From NCBI RefSeq assembly GCF_001447385.1, contig NZ_LLWQ01000163.1:38243-102242 (forward strand): a stretch of DNA of 64,000 nt, written 5' to 3'. Positions 19,660 to 26,873 of the stretch are shown here, piece after piece (the stretch's first letter is position 1; each line of letters opens with the position of its first letter). The translations under genes were made by a program, and so were the position numbers. This DNA is from Paracoccus sp. MKU1 (lineage in GTDB: Bacteria > Pseudomonadota > Alphaproteobacteria > Rhodobacterales > Rhodobacteraceae). The notes beneath the pieces are model-generated. The model searched no databases and was not told the origin of the DNA. It saw only the letters and a list, made by a program, of their open reading frames with translations.

Positions 19660-19912
19660 CTTTCCTGCCTTTTTCGAGGTGGGTGCGGCCGCAACCTTCC
19701 TGTTGCCGCCGCGGGCTTCGATGCCAACGCCGGACGATTGCCCCGGTTCCCCGCCAGCGCGGCCGGCAGCCTCTCCCGCCTGTTCCCTGGCTTATGACGG
19801 CCGGGGGTGTTGGCGCGCGGTTTCGCCTCTTCACGCTCCAGCATGCCGGGAACATTGCGGTGCGTGCGTGGTTGACCCCGCATCACGATCCGAGATGCAG
19901 GAGGAAAGTGCC

Positions 19913-20194
19913 ATGGCCCATGCAAGCCGCAAGGAGTTCGGGGCAGGGCAGCAGGATCAGGGCAAGGGCGACGCCTCGGGCGGCATGACCCCGGACATGG
20001 CCGAGGGCCTGCCCGAGAATGAAGTCCTGTCCAATCGCGACACCGCGCGGCGTTGGCGCCAGCGCGGTCTCGACAGCCGGCATGTGCAGAACCAGCAGCA
20101 CCACGACCATGCCGGCAACCGCGAGCGCACGGCAGAGGAGGAGGACCTGCCCGACCGGCGCCCCGGTGACGAGCCGATCCGCGCCGAACCCTGA
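19913..20194 (+). CDS. Small hydrophilic protein translationally coupled to Ku
   Basis: Protein of 93 aa, highly charged and without membrane segments: MAHASRKEFGAGQQDQGKGD, then GMTPDMAEGLPENEVLSNRDTARR and a stretch rich in Q, H, R, E and D to the end. AGGAGG stands 8 bases before the ATG, and the stop shares one base with the Ku start (TGATG). Looks largely disordered. I recognise no family; the coupling suggests a role with Ku or a stress-induced partner. Confidence is in its being a gene, not in function. Confidence 0.75.
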   Translation: MAHASRKEFGAGQQDQGKGDASGGMTPDMAEGLPENEVLSNRDTARRWRQRGLDSRHVQNQQHHDHAGNRERTAEEEDLPDRRPGDEPIRAEP

Positions 20195-21000
20195 TGGCAC
20201 CGCGTTCGTTCTGGAAGGGTTATCTGAAGCTGTCGCTGGTCACCTGTCCGGTTTCGATGATGCCGGCCACCGGCGAGGGCGAGAAGGTTCGCTTCCATAC
20301 CCTGAATGCGAAAACCGGTAACCGCGTCGTCAGCCGCTACGTCGATGCCGGGACCGGCAAGCCGGTGGCCGAGGAAGACGAGGTCAAGGGCTATCCAAGG
20401 GGCGAGGACGAGCACGTGATCCTGGAGGATGACGAGATCGCCTCGGTGGCGCTGGAAAGTGCCCGCACCATCGACATCGAGATGTTCGTGCCCTCGGATT
20501 CGATCGGCTGGATCTGGTATGACAAGCCGCATTACCTGGTGCCGGACGATCCCATCGGCGAGGAAGCCTATTGCGTGATCCGCGACGCCATGGGCTCGAC
20601 CGGGACGGTGGGCATCTCGCGGCTGGTGCTCTATCGCCGCGAACGGGCGGTGATGCTGGAGCCGCGCGACAAGGGCATCGTGCTCTGGACCCTGCGCTAT
20701 GGCGACGAGGTGCGGCCCGAGGCGGATTATTTCGGCCGGATCGGCGACGGGAAGGTCGATGCCGGACTGCTGAAGCTGGTCACCCGGCTGATCGACGAGC
20801 GCAGCGCGCCCTGGGACCCGGCCATGGTCGCCGATCCGGTGCAGGAGAAGCTCTTGGAGATCATCGCCGCCAAAACCAAGGGGCGCAAGCGTGCGGCCAA
20901 GCCGAAATCCGAGAAGCCCGCCGCGCCGGGCAATGTCATCAACATCATGGATGCGCTGAAGAAAAGCATCGCCGCGGAAAGCAAGGGCCGACGGCGCTAG
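20194..21000 (+). CDS. Ku protein, non-homologous end joining (first copy)
   Basis: Protein of 268 aa, normal for bacterial Ku. It forms a ring dimer on DNA ends and recruits LigD. The opening RSFWKGYLKLSLVTCPVSM, then VRFHTLNAKTGNRV, EVKGYPRGEDEHVILEDDEI, and the lysine-rich C-terminal tail (KTKGRKRAAKPKSEKP, AAESKGRRR) are all typical. The gene follows the 93-aa protein with a one-base overlap. Its stop meets the end of the convergent LigD-type polymerase gene. Confidence 0.95.
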   Translation: MAPRSFWKGYLKLSLVTCPVSMMPATGEGEKVRFHTLNAKTGNRVVSRYVDAGTGKPVAEEDEVKGYPRGEDEHVILEDDEIASVALESARTIDIEMFVPSDSIGWIWYDKPHYLVPDDPIGEEAYCVIRDAMGSTGTVGISRLVLYRRERAVMLEPRDKGIVLWTLRYGDEVRPEADYFGRIGDGKVDAGLLKLVTRLIDERSAPWDPAMVADPVQEKLLEIIAAKTKGRKRAAKPKSEKPAAPGNVINIMDALKKSIAAESKGRRR

Positions 21001-21776
21001 CCGGCCTTCCTGCGCCGGGCGCGCGGCGCCTCGAGTGGCGCGGCGGCACTGCGAAAGCCGTCCCACGGGTCCGAGGCCAGCGTGGCCAGCCGTGTCGGCA
21101 TGTTCCGTATGGTGAACCAGGCCGGGCCGATGCCGGCGTCCAGCTCCTCCCAGCGCAGCGGGGCCGAGACGGCTGCACCTGGTCGGGCGCGGGTGGAATA
21201 GGCGGCGACGGCGGTGGCGCCGCGCTGGTTGCGCAGATAGTCGATCAGGATCCTGCCGCGTCGGCGGGCCTTGCCGATGGTCGAGACGTAGCGGTCCGGA
21301 TCGTCGGCGGCCATGGCCTCGGCCAGCGTCTTGGTGAAGCTCTTGACCGCCGGCCATTCCGCCAGCGGCCGCAAGGGCGCGACGACATGCAGCCCCTTGC
21401 CGCCCGAGGTCTTGACGAAACCGGCGAGGCCGTGGTCCTCCAGCCGCTGGCGCAGCTCGCGCGCGGCCGCGACCACGGCGGGCCATTCGACCGCCTCGCC
21501 CGGGTCGAGGTCCATGGTGATCATGTCCGGGTGCTCCCAATCGGCGATGGTCGCGCCCCAGGGGTGGATCTCCAACGCGGCCGATTGCACCAGCCCCATC
21601 AGCCCGTCCAGATCCTCGATGGCGATCAGCGGCTCGCCCGTGGGGTCCTTGGGGTCCTGCACCTGGACGATATGCGGGCTGAGCCCCCTCCACGCGTGCT
21701 TCTGGAAGAATGTCTCGCCCGCGATGCCGTTCGGGCAACGCAGCAGCGCCAGCGGCCGGCCGGTGATCCAGGCCAT
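20997..21776 (-). pseudogene. ligD: LigD polymerase domain remnant, 5' part of gene missing
   Basis: About 259 codons encode the LigD primase-polymerase domain: GRPLALLRCPNGIAGETFFQ at the start, then the metal-binding DLDPG in MITMDLDPGEAVEW, SGGKGLHVVAPL, LIDYLRN and the final WEELD. All catalytic motifs remain. The domain's first ~40 residues, and the nuclease and ligase domains that make LigD a repair ligase, are absent. The frame upstream is antisense to the second Ku gene and unlike LigD. A 10-bp hairpin sits exactly at the break, leaving no ribosome site. It may still be expressed as a polymerase, but a 5' deletion is the simpler reading. Confidence 0.75.
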
Positions 21777-21801
21777 GATCGGGGCTGGCTCAGCCCCGAT
21801 C
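21777..21801. terminator. Hairpin at the LigD truncation point
   Basis: GATCGGGGCT-GGCTC-AGCCCCGATC, a perfect 10-bp stem immediately before the ATG of the polymerase remnant. It may be a former terminator of a neighbouring gene now abutting the break. Confidence 0.5.
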
Positions 21802-21989
21802 TGTCGGGCGCGAGGGACATCGCTGGTGCCGGCCTCTGCTTTCAGGTCCGTTTGAACCGGCCAAGAGCCGCAATGTTCCTGAAAACGGTGCCATCCCTGC
21901 TGGATGGCGTGGGATTGGCGCCGTCGTGGCCCATGCCGGAACCCCGCCTGGCCCCGGCGTTGAGCATCACCCAGCAAGAAGGATGCGCC

Positions 21990-22820
21990 ATGGCACCCCG
22001 GGCGATCTGGAAAGGCCTGCCGAGGATTGCCGAGGTCAGCTGCCCGGTGGCGCTGCATGCCGCGGCTTCGACCTCGGAGCGCATCGCCTTTCACACCCTG
22101 AACCGGGCCATGGGGAACCGGGTGCGGCGGCAGTTCGTCGACGCCGACACCGGCAAGCCGGTCGAAAAGGGCGATCAGGTCAAGGGCTATGAGGTCGGCG
22201 ACGGCGATCACGTCATCCTCGGGTCCGAGGAGATCGCCGCCGCCGTCCCGGAAAGCGACAAGACGCTGGCCGTCTCGACCTTCATCGCCTGCAAGGAGAT
22301 CGACGATGTCTATTTCGACCGGCCCTATTACCTGACCCCCGCCGACCGGACGGCGGAAGAAGCCTTCGCCCTGATCCGCGAGGGGATGCGCCGCAAGAAG
22401 GTGGCGGCCCTGGCGCGGGCGGTGCTGTTCCGGCGCGTGTGCACGGTGCTGGTCCGTGCCCATGGTCCCGGCATGATCGCGACGACGCTGAATTTCGATT
22501 ATGAGGTCCGCTCGGCCGCCGGGGCCTTCGGCGACATCTCGGCCAAGAAGGTCAAGGGCGAGATGCTGGATCTGGCCGAGCATATCATCGCCACCAAGAT
22601 GGGCGAATTCGACATTGCCGCCTTCGACGACCGCTATGAGGCGGCGCTGGCCGATCTGGTCAGGGCCGAGCTGGAGGGCCGCAAGGTCGCGACATCGCCC
22701 CCGTCCCGGCGCGAGAATGTCGTGGACCTGATGGCCGCCTTGCGCGAAAGTGCGGCGCTGGCGGCGAAAAAGCCCGCCGCGCGGAAAAAGCCCGCGCCCC
22801 GGCAGCGGAAAAGCGGCTGA
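21990..22820 (+). CDS. Ku protein, second copy
   Basis: Protein of 276 aa. The core is clear: MAPRAIWKGLPRIAEVSCPV, IAFHTLNRAMGNRVRRQFVD, QVKGYEVGDGDHVILGSEEI, and a lysine-rich tail (AAKKPAARKKPAPRQRKSG). It is more diverged from the standard Ku pattern than the first copy, with EVSCPVALHAAASTSERIAF replacing the usual strand. AAGAAGG precedes the ATG. Two Ku genes flanking a LigD gene is a layout known from rhizobia; here the LigD between them is broken. Confidence 0.92.
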   Translation: MAPRAIWKGLPRIAEVSCPVALHAAASTSERIAFHTLNRAMGNRVRRQFVDADTGKPVEKGDQVKGYEVGDGDHVILGSEEIAAAVPESDKTLAVSTFIACKEIDDVYFDRPYYLTPADRTAEEAFALIREGMRRKKVAALARAVLFRRVCTVLVRAHGPGMIATTLNFDYEVRSAAGAFGDISAKKVKGEMLDLAEHIIATKMGEFDIAAFDDRYEAALADLVRAELEGRKVATSPPSRRENVVDLMAALRESAALAAKKPAARKKPAPRQRKSG

Positions 22821-22844
22821 GCCTGGGCGTCGCGCGTGAGCCCG

Positions 22845-22980
22845 TCAGCGCGGGCTCAGCACCAGCTTGGCTCATTCGTCCCGGTTGTCGCGGAAACCCT
22901 TGTAGCCCATGGCGGCCTCCTCCAGCGGCCGGCGATGCAAGACCAGACGGGAACTTGTCGGCAAAGCCGCCATCAACCGG
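22845..22980 (-). pseudogene. Fragment of a zinc-dependent alcohol dehydrogenase C-terminus
   Basis: On the minus strand LVLHRRPLEEAAMGYKGFRD is followed by NRDE, an in-frame stop, then AKLVLSPR and a second stop. This resembles the end of zinc ADHs (HRLPLDEAPxGYKxFRDKxDxxxKVVLxP). Just upstream, in another frame, GGFADKFPSG resembles the same family's earlier DKFPxG segment, so a deletion and frameshift seem to have joined them. Short and diverged, so the assignment is tentative. Confidence 0.35.
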
Positions 22981-23536
22981 TCCGGCCCCGTCAGCAGCGC
23001 CGACGGGGCGAACAGACCCACCGGGCCCGGACAGGCCCGATGCCGAGCCGCAAGGAGGAGACCCGAGGGAGGTCGCGACCCTTGGCGCGCTGGCCGAGGC
23101 CGAGGCGAGCTGCACGCTTTGTCGCGACGCGACGCAGGTGTTGCCGGGCAAGGGCTGCCGGCAGGCCCGCATGATGGTCGTGGGCGAGCGGCCGGGCGAT
23201 AACGCAGGTTTGGCCGGTGGCCCCTTCGTCGGTCTGATGGGGTGCCTGTTCGACCAGACCCTGGCCGAGGCGGGGATCCCGAGCGACCAGATCTTCGTGA
23301 CCAATGCCGCGAAGCCTTTCCAGTTCGAGCCGCTCGGCAAGCACCGCCGGCTGCACCACAGCCCGAATGCGGACGAGATCGCCCGCTACGGCACCCTGCG
23401 GCAATGGGTGCAGGGCTGGGGCTGAAAAGCGGCGGCGCTGCTCGGCCGGGTGCTGGGGAAGGAATCCGCCACCGACGCGCTGCCGACCGGGATCGCCGGG
23501 CGCGGGGCCAACCGGGAGGCGGTCGAGCCCGCCTGA
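22955..23536 (+). pseudogene. UdgX/family-4-type uracil-DNA glycosylase, degraded
   Basis: The readable part has the iron-sulfur CxxC in CTLCRDATQVLPGKG, then MMVVGERPGDNAGLAGGPFVG, IFVTNAAKPFQFEPLGKHRR and LHHSPNADEIARYG. These match UdgX (GEQPGDxEDLAGxPFVGPAG; KRRIH becoming KHRRLHH). The frame then stops at 23423-23425, but continues in frame with KAAALLGRVLGKESA, which resembles TAAQALLGR of the family. The strand that should lie between (RPxxVVxLGA) is missing. So a deletion and a stop have removed the C-terminal third. A 156-aa product to 23425 could still be made. Confidence 0.7.
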
Positions 23537-23680
23537 CGGCGCGGCCCCGCCCCAGGGGCGGGGGCGTGCATTTCCCAAGCCGATGGCGGCGCTAGGACCA
23601 CCGCGCCGGGCGGGCTGCCCGTGAGGGGGAGGGGGCCGGTCTTTCCCGCGCCGCTTCGCCGAGGGACAGAGAGCGGCGGC

Positions 23681-24154
23681 TCAGAATGCCGGCTCCAGCG
23701 CCCGGCGCAGCATGGTGCGGGCGCGGTTCACCCGGCTCTTGACGGTGCCGATGTCGCAATCGAGGAGCCTGGCCGCGTCGAGATAGCTCTCGCCGAGCGC
23801 GCCGACCAGGACGATCGCCTCGCGGTAATGCCGCGGCATCACGCGCAGCGCGGCCTGCAACTCGCTGGCCTGCATGTGCCATTCCTGGGCGGGCCGGACC
23901 TGCGGCACCAGCGAGGCGCAATCCGCCGCCCCGGTGCGCTCGCGCGCGGCCTTCCGGCAATGGGTGAAGAAACGGTTGCGCATGATGGTGAACAGCCAGG
24001 CCCGCATATTGGTGCCGGGCCGGTAGCGATGGGCGTTCTCGATGGCGCGCAGCAGGGTCTCCTGGACCAGATCCTCGGCATCCGGGGTCGATCTGCACAA
24101 GGCGCGCGAATAGGCCCGGAGCGCCGGAATATGTCCGAGTATGTCGTCCGACAT
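23681..24154 (-). CDS. ECF-type RNA polymerase sigma factor
   Basis: Protein of 157 aa with sigma region 2 (PALRAYSRALCRSTPDAEDL, then VQETLLRAIENAHRYRPGTN, MRAWLFTIMRNRFF) and region 4 (LRVMPRHYREAIVLVGALGE, DCDIGTVKSRVNRARTML). There is no extra domain. The alphaproteobacterial general stress sigma EcfG has similar size and a similar region 2, but PhyR and NepR genes, its usual neighbours, are not recognised here. AAGGA stands 7 bases before the ATG at 24154. A small gene lies about 100 bases upstream on the same strand. Confidence 0.88.
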   Translation of the reverse strand: MSDDILGHIPALRAYSRALCRSTPDAEDLVQETLLRAIENAHRYRPGTNMRAWLFTIMRNRFFTHCRKAARERTGAADCASLVPQVRPAQEWHMQASELQAALRVMPRHYREAIVLVGALGESYLDAARLLDCDIGTVKSRVNRARTMLRRALEPAF

Positions 24155-24255
24155 GACGGTCCTTCGCAATCCTCGCGGTGACGGCGGAGAGTCAATGCCG
24201 GGAAGGGGGGATGGTTCCGTTCCGGGCCCCGGCAAGGACGGAAACCGGCCGCGGC

Positions 24256-24450
24256 CTAGCGGGGGCCGCCGCCCTGGCCGGCCTGGCGATGCCGGGCGTC
24301 CTCCAGCGCCGCCTCGAGCCGCCTGGCCAGCTCGCGCAGCCGGGGCGAGACCGCCTCCTTCTCCGTCTGCGCCAGCAGCTCGGACAGGGCCTTGTCGAGG
24401 GCGGGATCGACGATGGGGCCGCTTTCGCCGTTGGCCATCAGGGTCTCCAT
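24256..24450 (-). CDS. Small helical protein upstream of the ECF sigma gene
   Basis: Protein of 64 aa: METLMANGESGPIVDPALDK, then ALSELLAQTEKEAVSPRLRE and LARRLEAALEDARHRQ, ending in a glycine-rich tail. It looks like two amphipathic helices. Size and position would suit an anti-sigma factor of NepR type, but the NepR signature is not convincing. A second start at 24438 is possible. Function unknown. Confidence 0.55.
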   Translation of the reverse strand: METLMANGESGPIVDPALDKALSELLAQTEKEAVSPRLRELARRLEAALEDARHRQAGQGGGPR

Positions 24451-24920
24451 GCTTCTGCTTGACTTGACGTATTTTAATCGAACCGCGCCGAATGGCGAGC
24501 CTTCCCAACCCGCATATTCCGGCAGTGTTGCAGGTCGGGCCGCGGATTCCCGGTCACATTCGGGCGAAGCAGCCCGCCGGACGGCGCGGCGGTGCCCGGC
24601 CCGGCCTGCCGCCACCGAGGCGGGTTTGCCGCGGGAACGTTTCCGCCCTGGCCGGTTCGCCGGCCCCACAGCCCGGAGGCATCCGGCAACAAGCTCCGGG
24701 AGGGGGATCGGCCGGAGGAGCCGGCCGGATCCGGACCGTCTCGGCAACGGGCGCCTCGGCGCATTCGCCCAGCAGCGCCGGCAGCGCCGGGTGATGCGCG
24801 CGCAGCGGCGCGTTGCGGCCGTAACGGGCAGGGCAGCGATTTTTCGCCGATGGCTTTCCGCTCATGCGTTGGTTCTTCAGGCGTGTAGGGACATCGCTCA
24901 AGGAACCTGAGGAACCGAGC
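24451..24920. other. Intergenic stretch without a recognised gene
   Basis: About 470 bases. Open frames on both strands are proline/arginine-rich and match nothing known. A GGCCGG-rich inverted repeat lies near 24711-24737. Promoters of the sigma-factor group (minus) and the 41-aa peptide (plus) should be here; no GGAAC-N16-CGTT stress promoter was found by eye. Confidence 0.5.
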
Positions 24921-25046
24921 ATGCCACATCAGACAGTCCTCGCATCCGCGATGGTTGCGGGCCTCATGGCCGGCGCCGCATTTGCGGCCGCATCGGTCAT
25001 CACCATGCAGGCCATGGGGGTATGGATCGAACAGGCCGGTCCGTGA
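24921..25046 (+). CDS. Possible 41-aa membrane peptide
   Basis: MPHQTVLASAMVAGLMAGAA, then FAAASVITMQAMGVWIEQAGP and stop. One hydrophobic segment spans about residues 6-32. GAGGA lies 7 bases before the ATG. Too short for homology; kept because the ribosome site and the membrane segment agree. Confidence 0.4.
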   Translation: MPHQTVLASAMVAGLMAGAAFAAASVITMQAMGVWIEQAGP

Positions 25047-25099
25047 CGGATCCGCCCTGCCTTAAGCGAGAAGCGTCGGAACGAGGGAAGCAACCCCCG

Positions 25100-25275
25100 G
25101 TGATCTCCTCGTCGCTGGAGCGCAGGGCGTTGTGAATGGCGGTCGCCGCGATGGCGGCTTGTGCCAGGGCCACGGCGATCTGGTTCAGCGAATGGACGAC
25201 CTCGCCGGCGGCACAAACCTGCTGGGCGCGGTCTGCCGGTGGGCGTCGCGATGCATTTCCAGGCCGCCTGGACCG
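25100..25275 (-). pseudogene. C-terminal fragment of a thioredoxin-reductase-like FAD oxidoreductase
   Basis: The minus strand reads VCAAGEVVHSLNQIAVALAQ then AAIAATAIHNALR. This is the family's final FAD-binding strand and helix (xAAGDVVxxLNQISVAxGHAAIAATxIHNxL). In a neighbouring frame just upstream, GGLEMHRDAHRQT resembles the segment that should come directly before (LxVDxHxRTSVPGL). The two are split by a frameshift, and no start or N-terminal half is present. A clear gene remnant. Confidence 0.55.
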
Positions 25276-25480
25276 GCGCGTGGGACATAGCCGAGCGCGG
25301 GATGGCCCGGCGCGGGCCGTGGGCGGCGATCGGGCTGTCCTGTTGCATCACCTTCTGGCGGATGGTCGCCCCGGCTGCCGCAGATCCGCTCGTCGGGTGC
25401 CGATCTTCAGGAACATTCCGGCCCGCTCCCGGTTGTCCGCCCCCAGCCGTGACGGCATCGACCGTGAACAGGAGGGCGAC

Positions 25481-25888
25481 ATGGAAGATCGTTGGAGAGA
25501 TGAAGACCGCTATCGTCGGGATCCGGATCATTCCGGCCGGGCCCTATGGCGGCAGAGGTGGTTGTGAGCCTGCGGATGGCGATCACCGCGGCCGAAGCTC
25601 CGGACGGCCGGAGCGCCATGGTGATGGTCGCCGCGGCACCCATGGCATGCCCCATGACACCCATGCCAGCCCGGGCGGCGGTGATGACGATGACGCTCGC
25701 CACGGCAATGGCCAGGGCGATTATGGCGGTGCCTACGGGACCCATCGTCGCCAAGGCGCCGCGCGCCACGACCGTGATGATCGCGGCAAGCGCGACTGAA
25801 TGGACCGTGCCGGGGACGGGGTCGTCTCGTGGTTCGGCGACGAGGATGCCGAGGGCTGCCGCCGCCGGGATGAGAAATCTGATCGATA
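25481..25888 (+). pseudogene. SWFGD-domain small protein gene with frameshift and stop
   Basis: GGAGG precedes ATG 25481 (MEDRWRDEDRYRRDPDHSGR). The frame then shifts near 25540; the other frame carries on with GPYGGRGG and a long G/H/D/R-rich region to a TGA at 25797. In the same frame MDRAGDGVVSWFGDEDAEGC RRRDEKSDR follows and stops at 25888. MDRAxDEVxSWFGDEDAxRRR is the hallmark ending of SWFGD proteins in alphaproteobacteria, some with a BON domain. One indel and one nonsense change restore a single reading frame. Function of the family is not known; they often lie in stress-gene neighbourhoods. Confidence 0.65.
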
Positions 25889-25996
25889 AATCAACCGACT
25901 GGAGAGGGCATGCGGGGGGCGCGAAGCCCCCTGGGCGCCGACCGGTGGACAAGCCGCGCCCGCGCCCCTAGGGTCCGTCCCTGAAAAGGAGCCCCC

Positions 25997-26782
25997 ATGT
26001 TCACCATTGCCACCTGGAACATCAACTCGGTCCGCCTGCGCGAGGCGCTCGTCGCCCGCTTCCTGGCCGAGGAAGCCCCGGACATCCTCTGCCTGCAAGA
26101 GACGAAAAGCCCGGTCGAGAAGATCCCGCTCGAGGCGTTCCGGGCGCTTGGCTACACGCATTTCGTGGCGCGCGGGCAAAAGGGCTATAACGGCGTCGCC
26201 ATCCTGTCGAAGCTGCCGATCGAGGATGCGGGCGACCGCGATTATGCCGGGCTGGGCCATGCCCGCCATGTCGCCGCGCGGCTGGAGAACGGCGTCACCA
26301 TCCACAACTTCTACGTGCCGGCGGGCGGCGACATCCCGGACCGCGAGCAGAACCTCAAGTTCGGCCAGAAGCTGGATTTCCTGACCGAGATGCGCGACGC
26401 CTTCCACGCCGACAGGCCGGCGCGCGCGATCATGGTGGGCGACCTGAACATCGCCCCGCGCGAGGACGACGTCTGGTCGCACAAGCAATTGCTGAAGATC
26501 GTCAGCCATACGCCCATCGAGGTCGAGCATCTGGGCGCCGCCCAGGATGCCGGCAAATGGGTGGACATCACCCGCAAGGACATCCCGCAGGGCCTGCTTT
26601 ACAGCTGGTGGAGCTATCGCGCGCGCGACTGGGACGCGGCCGACAAGGGCCGGCGCCTCGATCACATCTGGGCGACGCCCGATATCGCCAATGCGGGCCA
26701 CAACAGCCGCATCCTGCGGCCGCTGCGCGGCTGGCAGCAACCCAGCGACCACGTCCCGGTGCTGGCCAGCTTCGATCTCTGA
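25997..26782 (+). CDS. xthA: Exodeoxyribonuclease III
   Basis: Protein of 261 aa in the endonuclease/exonuclease/phosphatase family. It cuts DNA at abasic sites and trims 3' ends in base excision repair. The motifs are in order: ATWNINSVR (residues 5-13), LCLQETKSP with the metal Glu (about 32), GYNGVAILSK, MVGDLNIAPREDDVW (about 148), and the C-terminal RRLDHIWATPDI and QQPSDHVPVLA with the catalytic Asp-His. AAAAGGAGCCCCC precedes the ATG. Confidence 0.95.
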   Translation: MFTIATWNINSVRLREALVARFLAEEAPDILCLQETKSPVEKIPLEAFRALGYTHFVARGQKGYNGVAILSKLPIEDAGDRDYAGLGHARHVAARLENGVTIHNFYVPAGGDIPDREQNLKFGQKLDFLTEMRDAFHADRPARAIMVGDLNIAPREDDVWSHKQLLKIVSHTPIEVEHLGAAQDAGKWVDITRKDIPQGLLYSWWSYRARDWDAADKGRRLDHIWATPDIANAGHNSRILRPLRGWQQPSDHVPVLASFDL

Positions 26783-26814
26783 ACCCGCCCGGAGACCGCG
26801 CCGCCAGCCGAAAC

Positions 26815-26843
26815 TTGCATCGCGCCGGTCGCTGCGCCATCTA
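26815..26843 (+). promoter_or_regulatory. Putative promoter of the thioredoxin-TPR operon
   Basis: -35 TTGCAT (26815-26820), 17-base spacer, -10 CATCTA (26838-26843), about 30 bases before the thioredoxin-TPR start. By eye. Confidence 0.4.
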
Positions 26844-26873
26844 AGGGGCAACCCTTTCGCATGAGGAATTCCG

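Noticed and set aside
20571..21989. A 749-codon plus-strand frame ending with the second Ku
   Set aside because: Its first two-thirds are antisense to the LigD remnant or overlap the first Ku in another frame; only the part from 21990 is Ku.
24474..24929. Overlapping minus-strand frames of 100-150 codons between the small helical protein and the 41-aa peptide
   Set aside because: Proline/arginine-rich in all frames with no ribosome site and no family resemblance.
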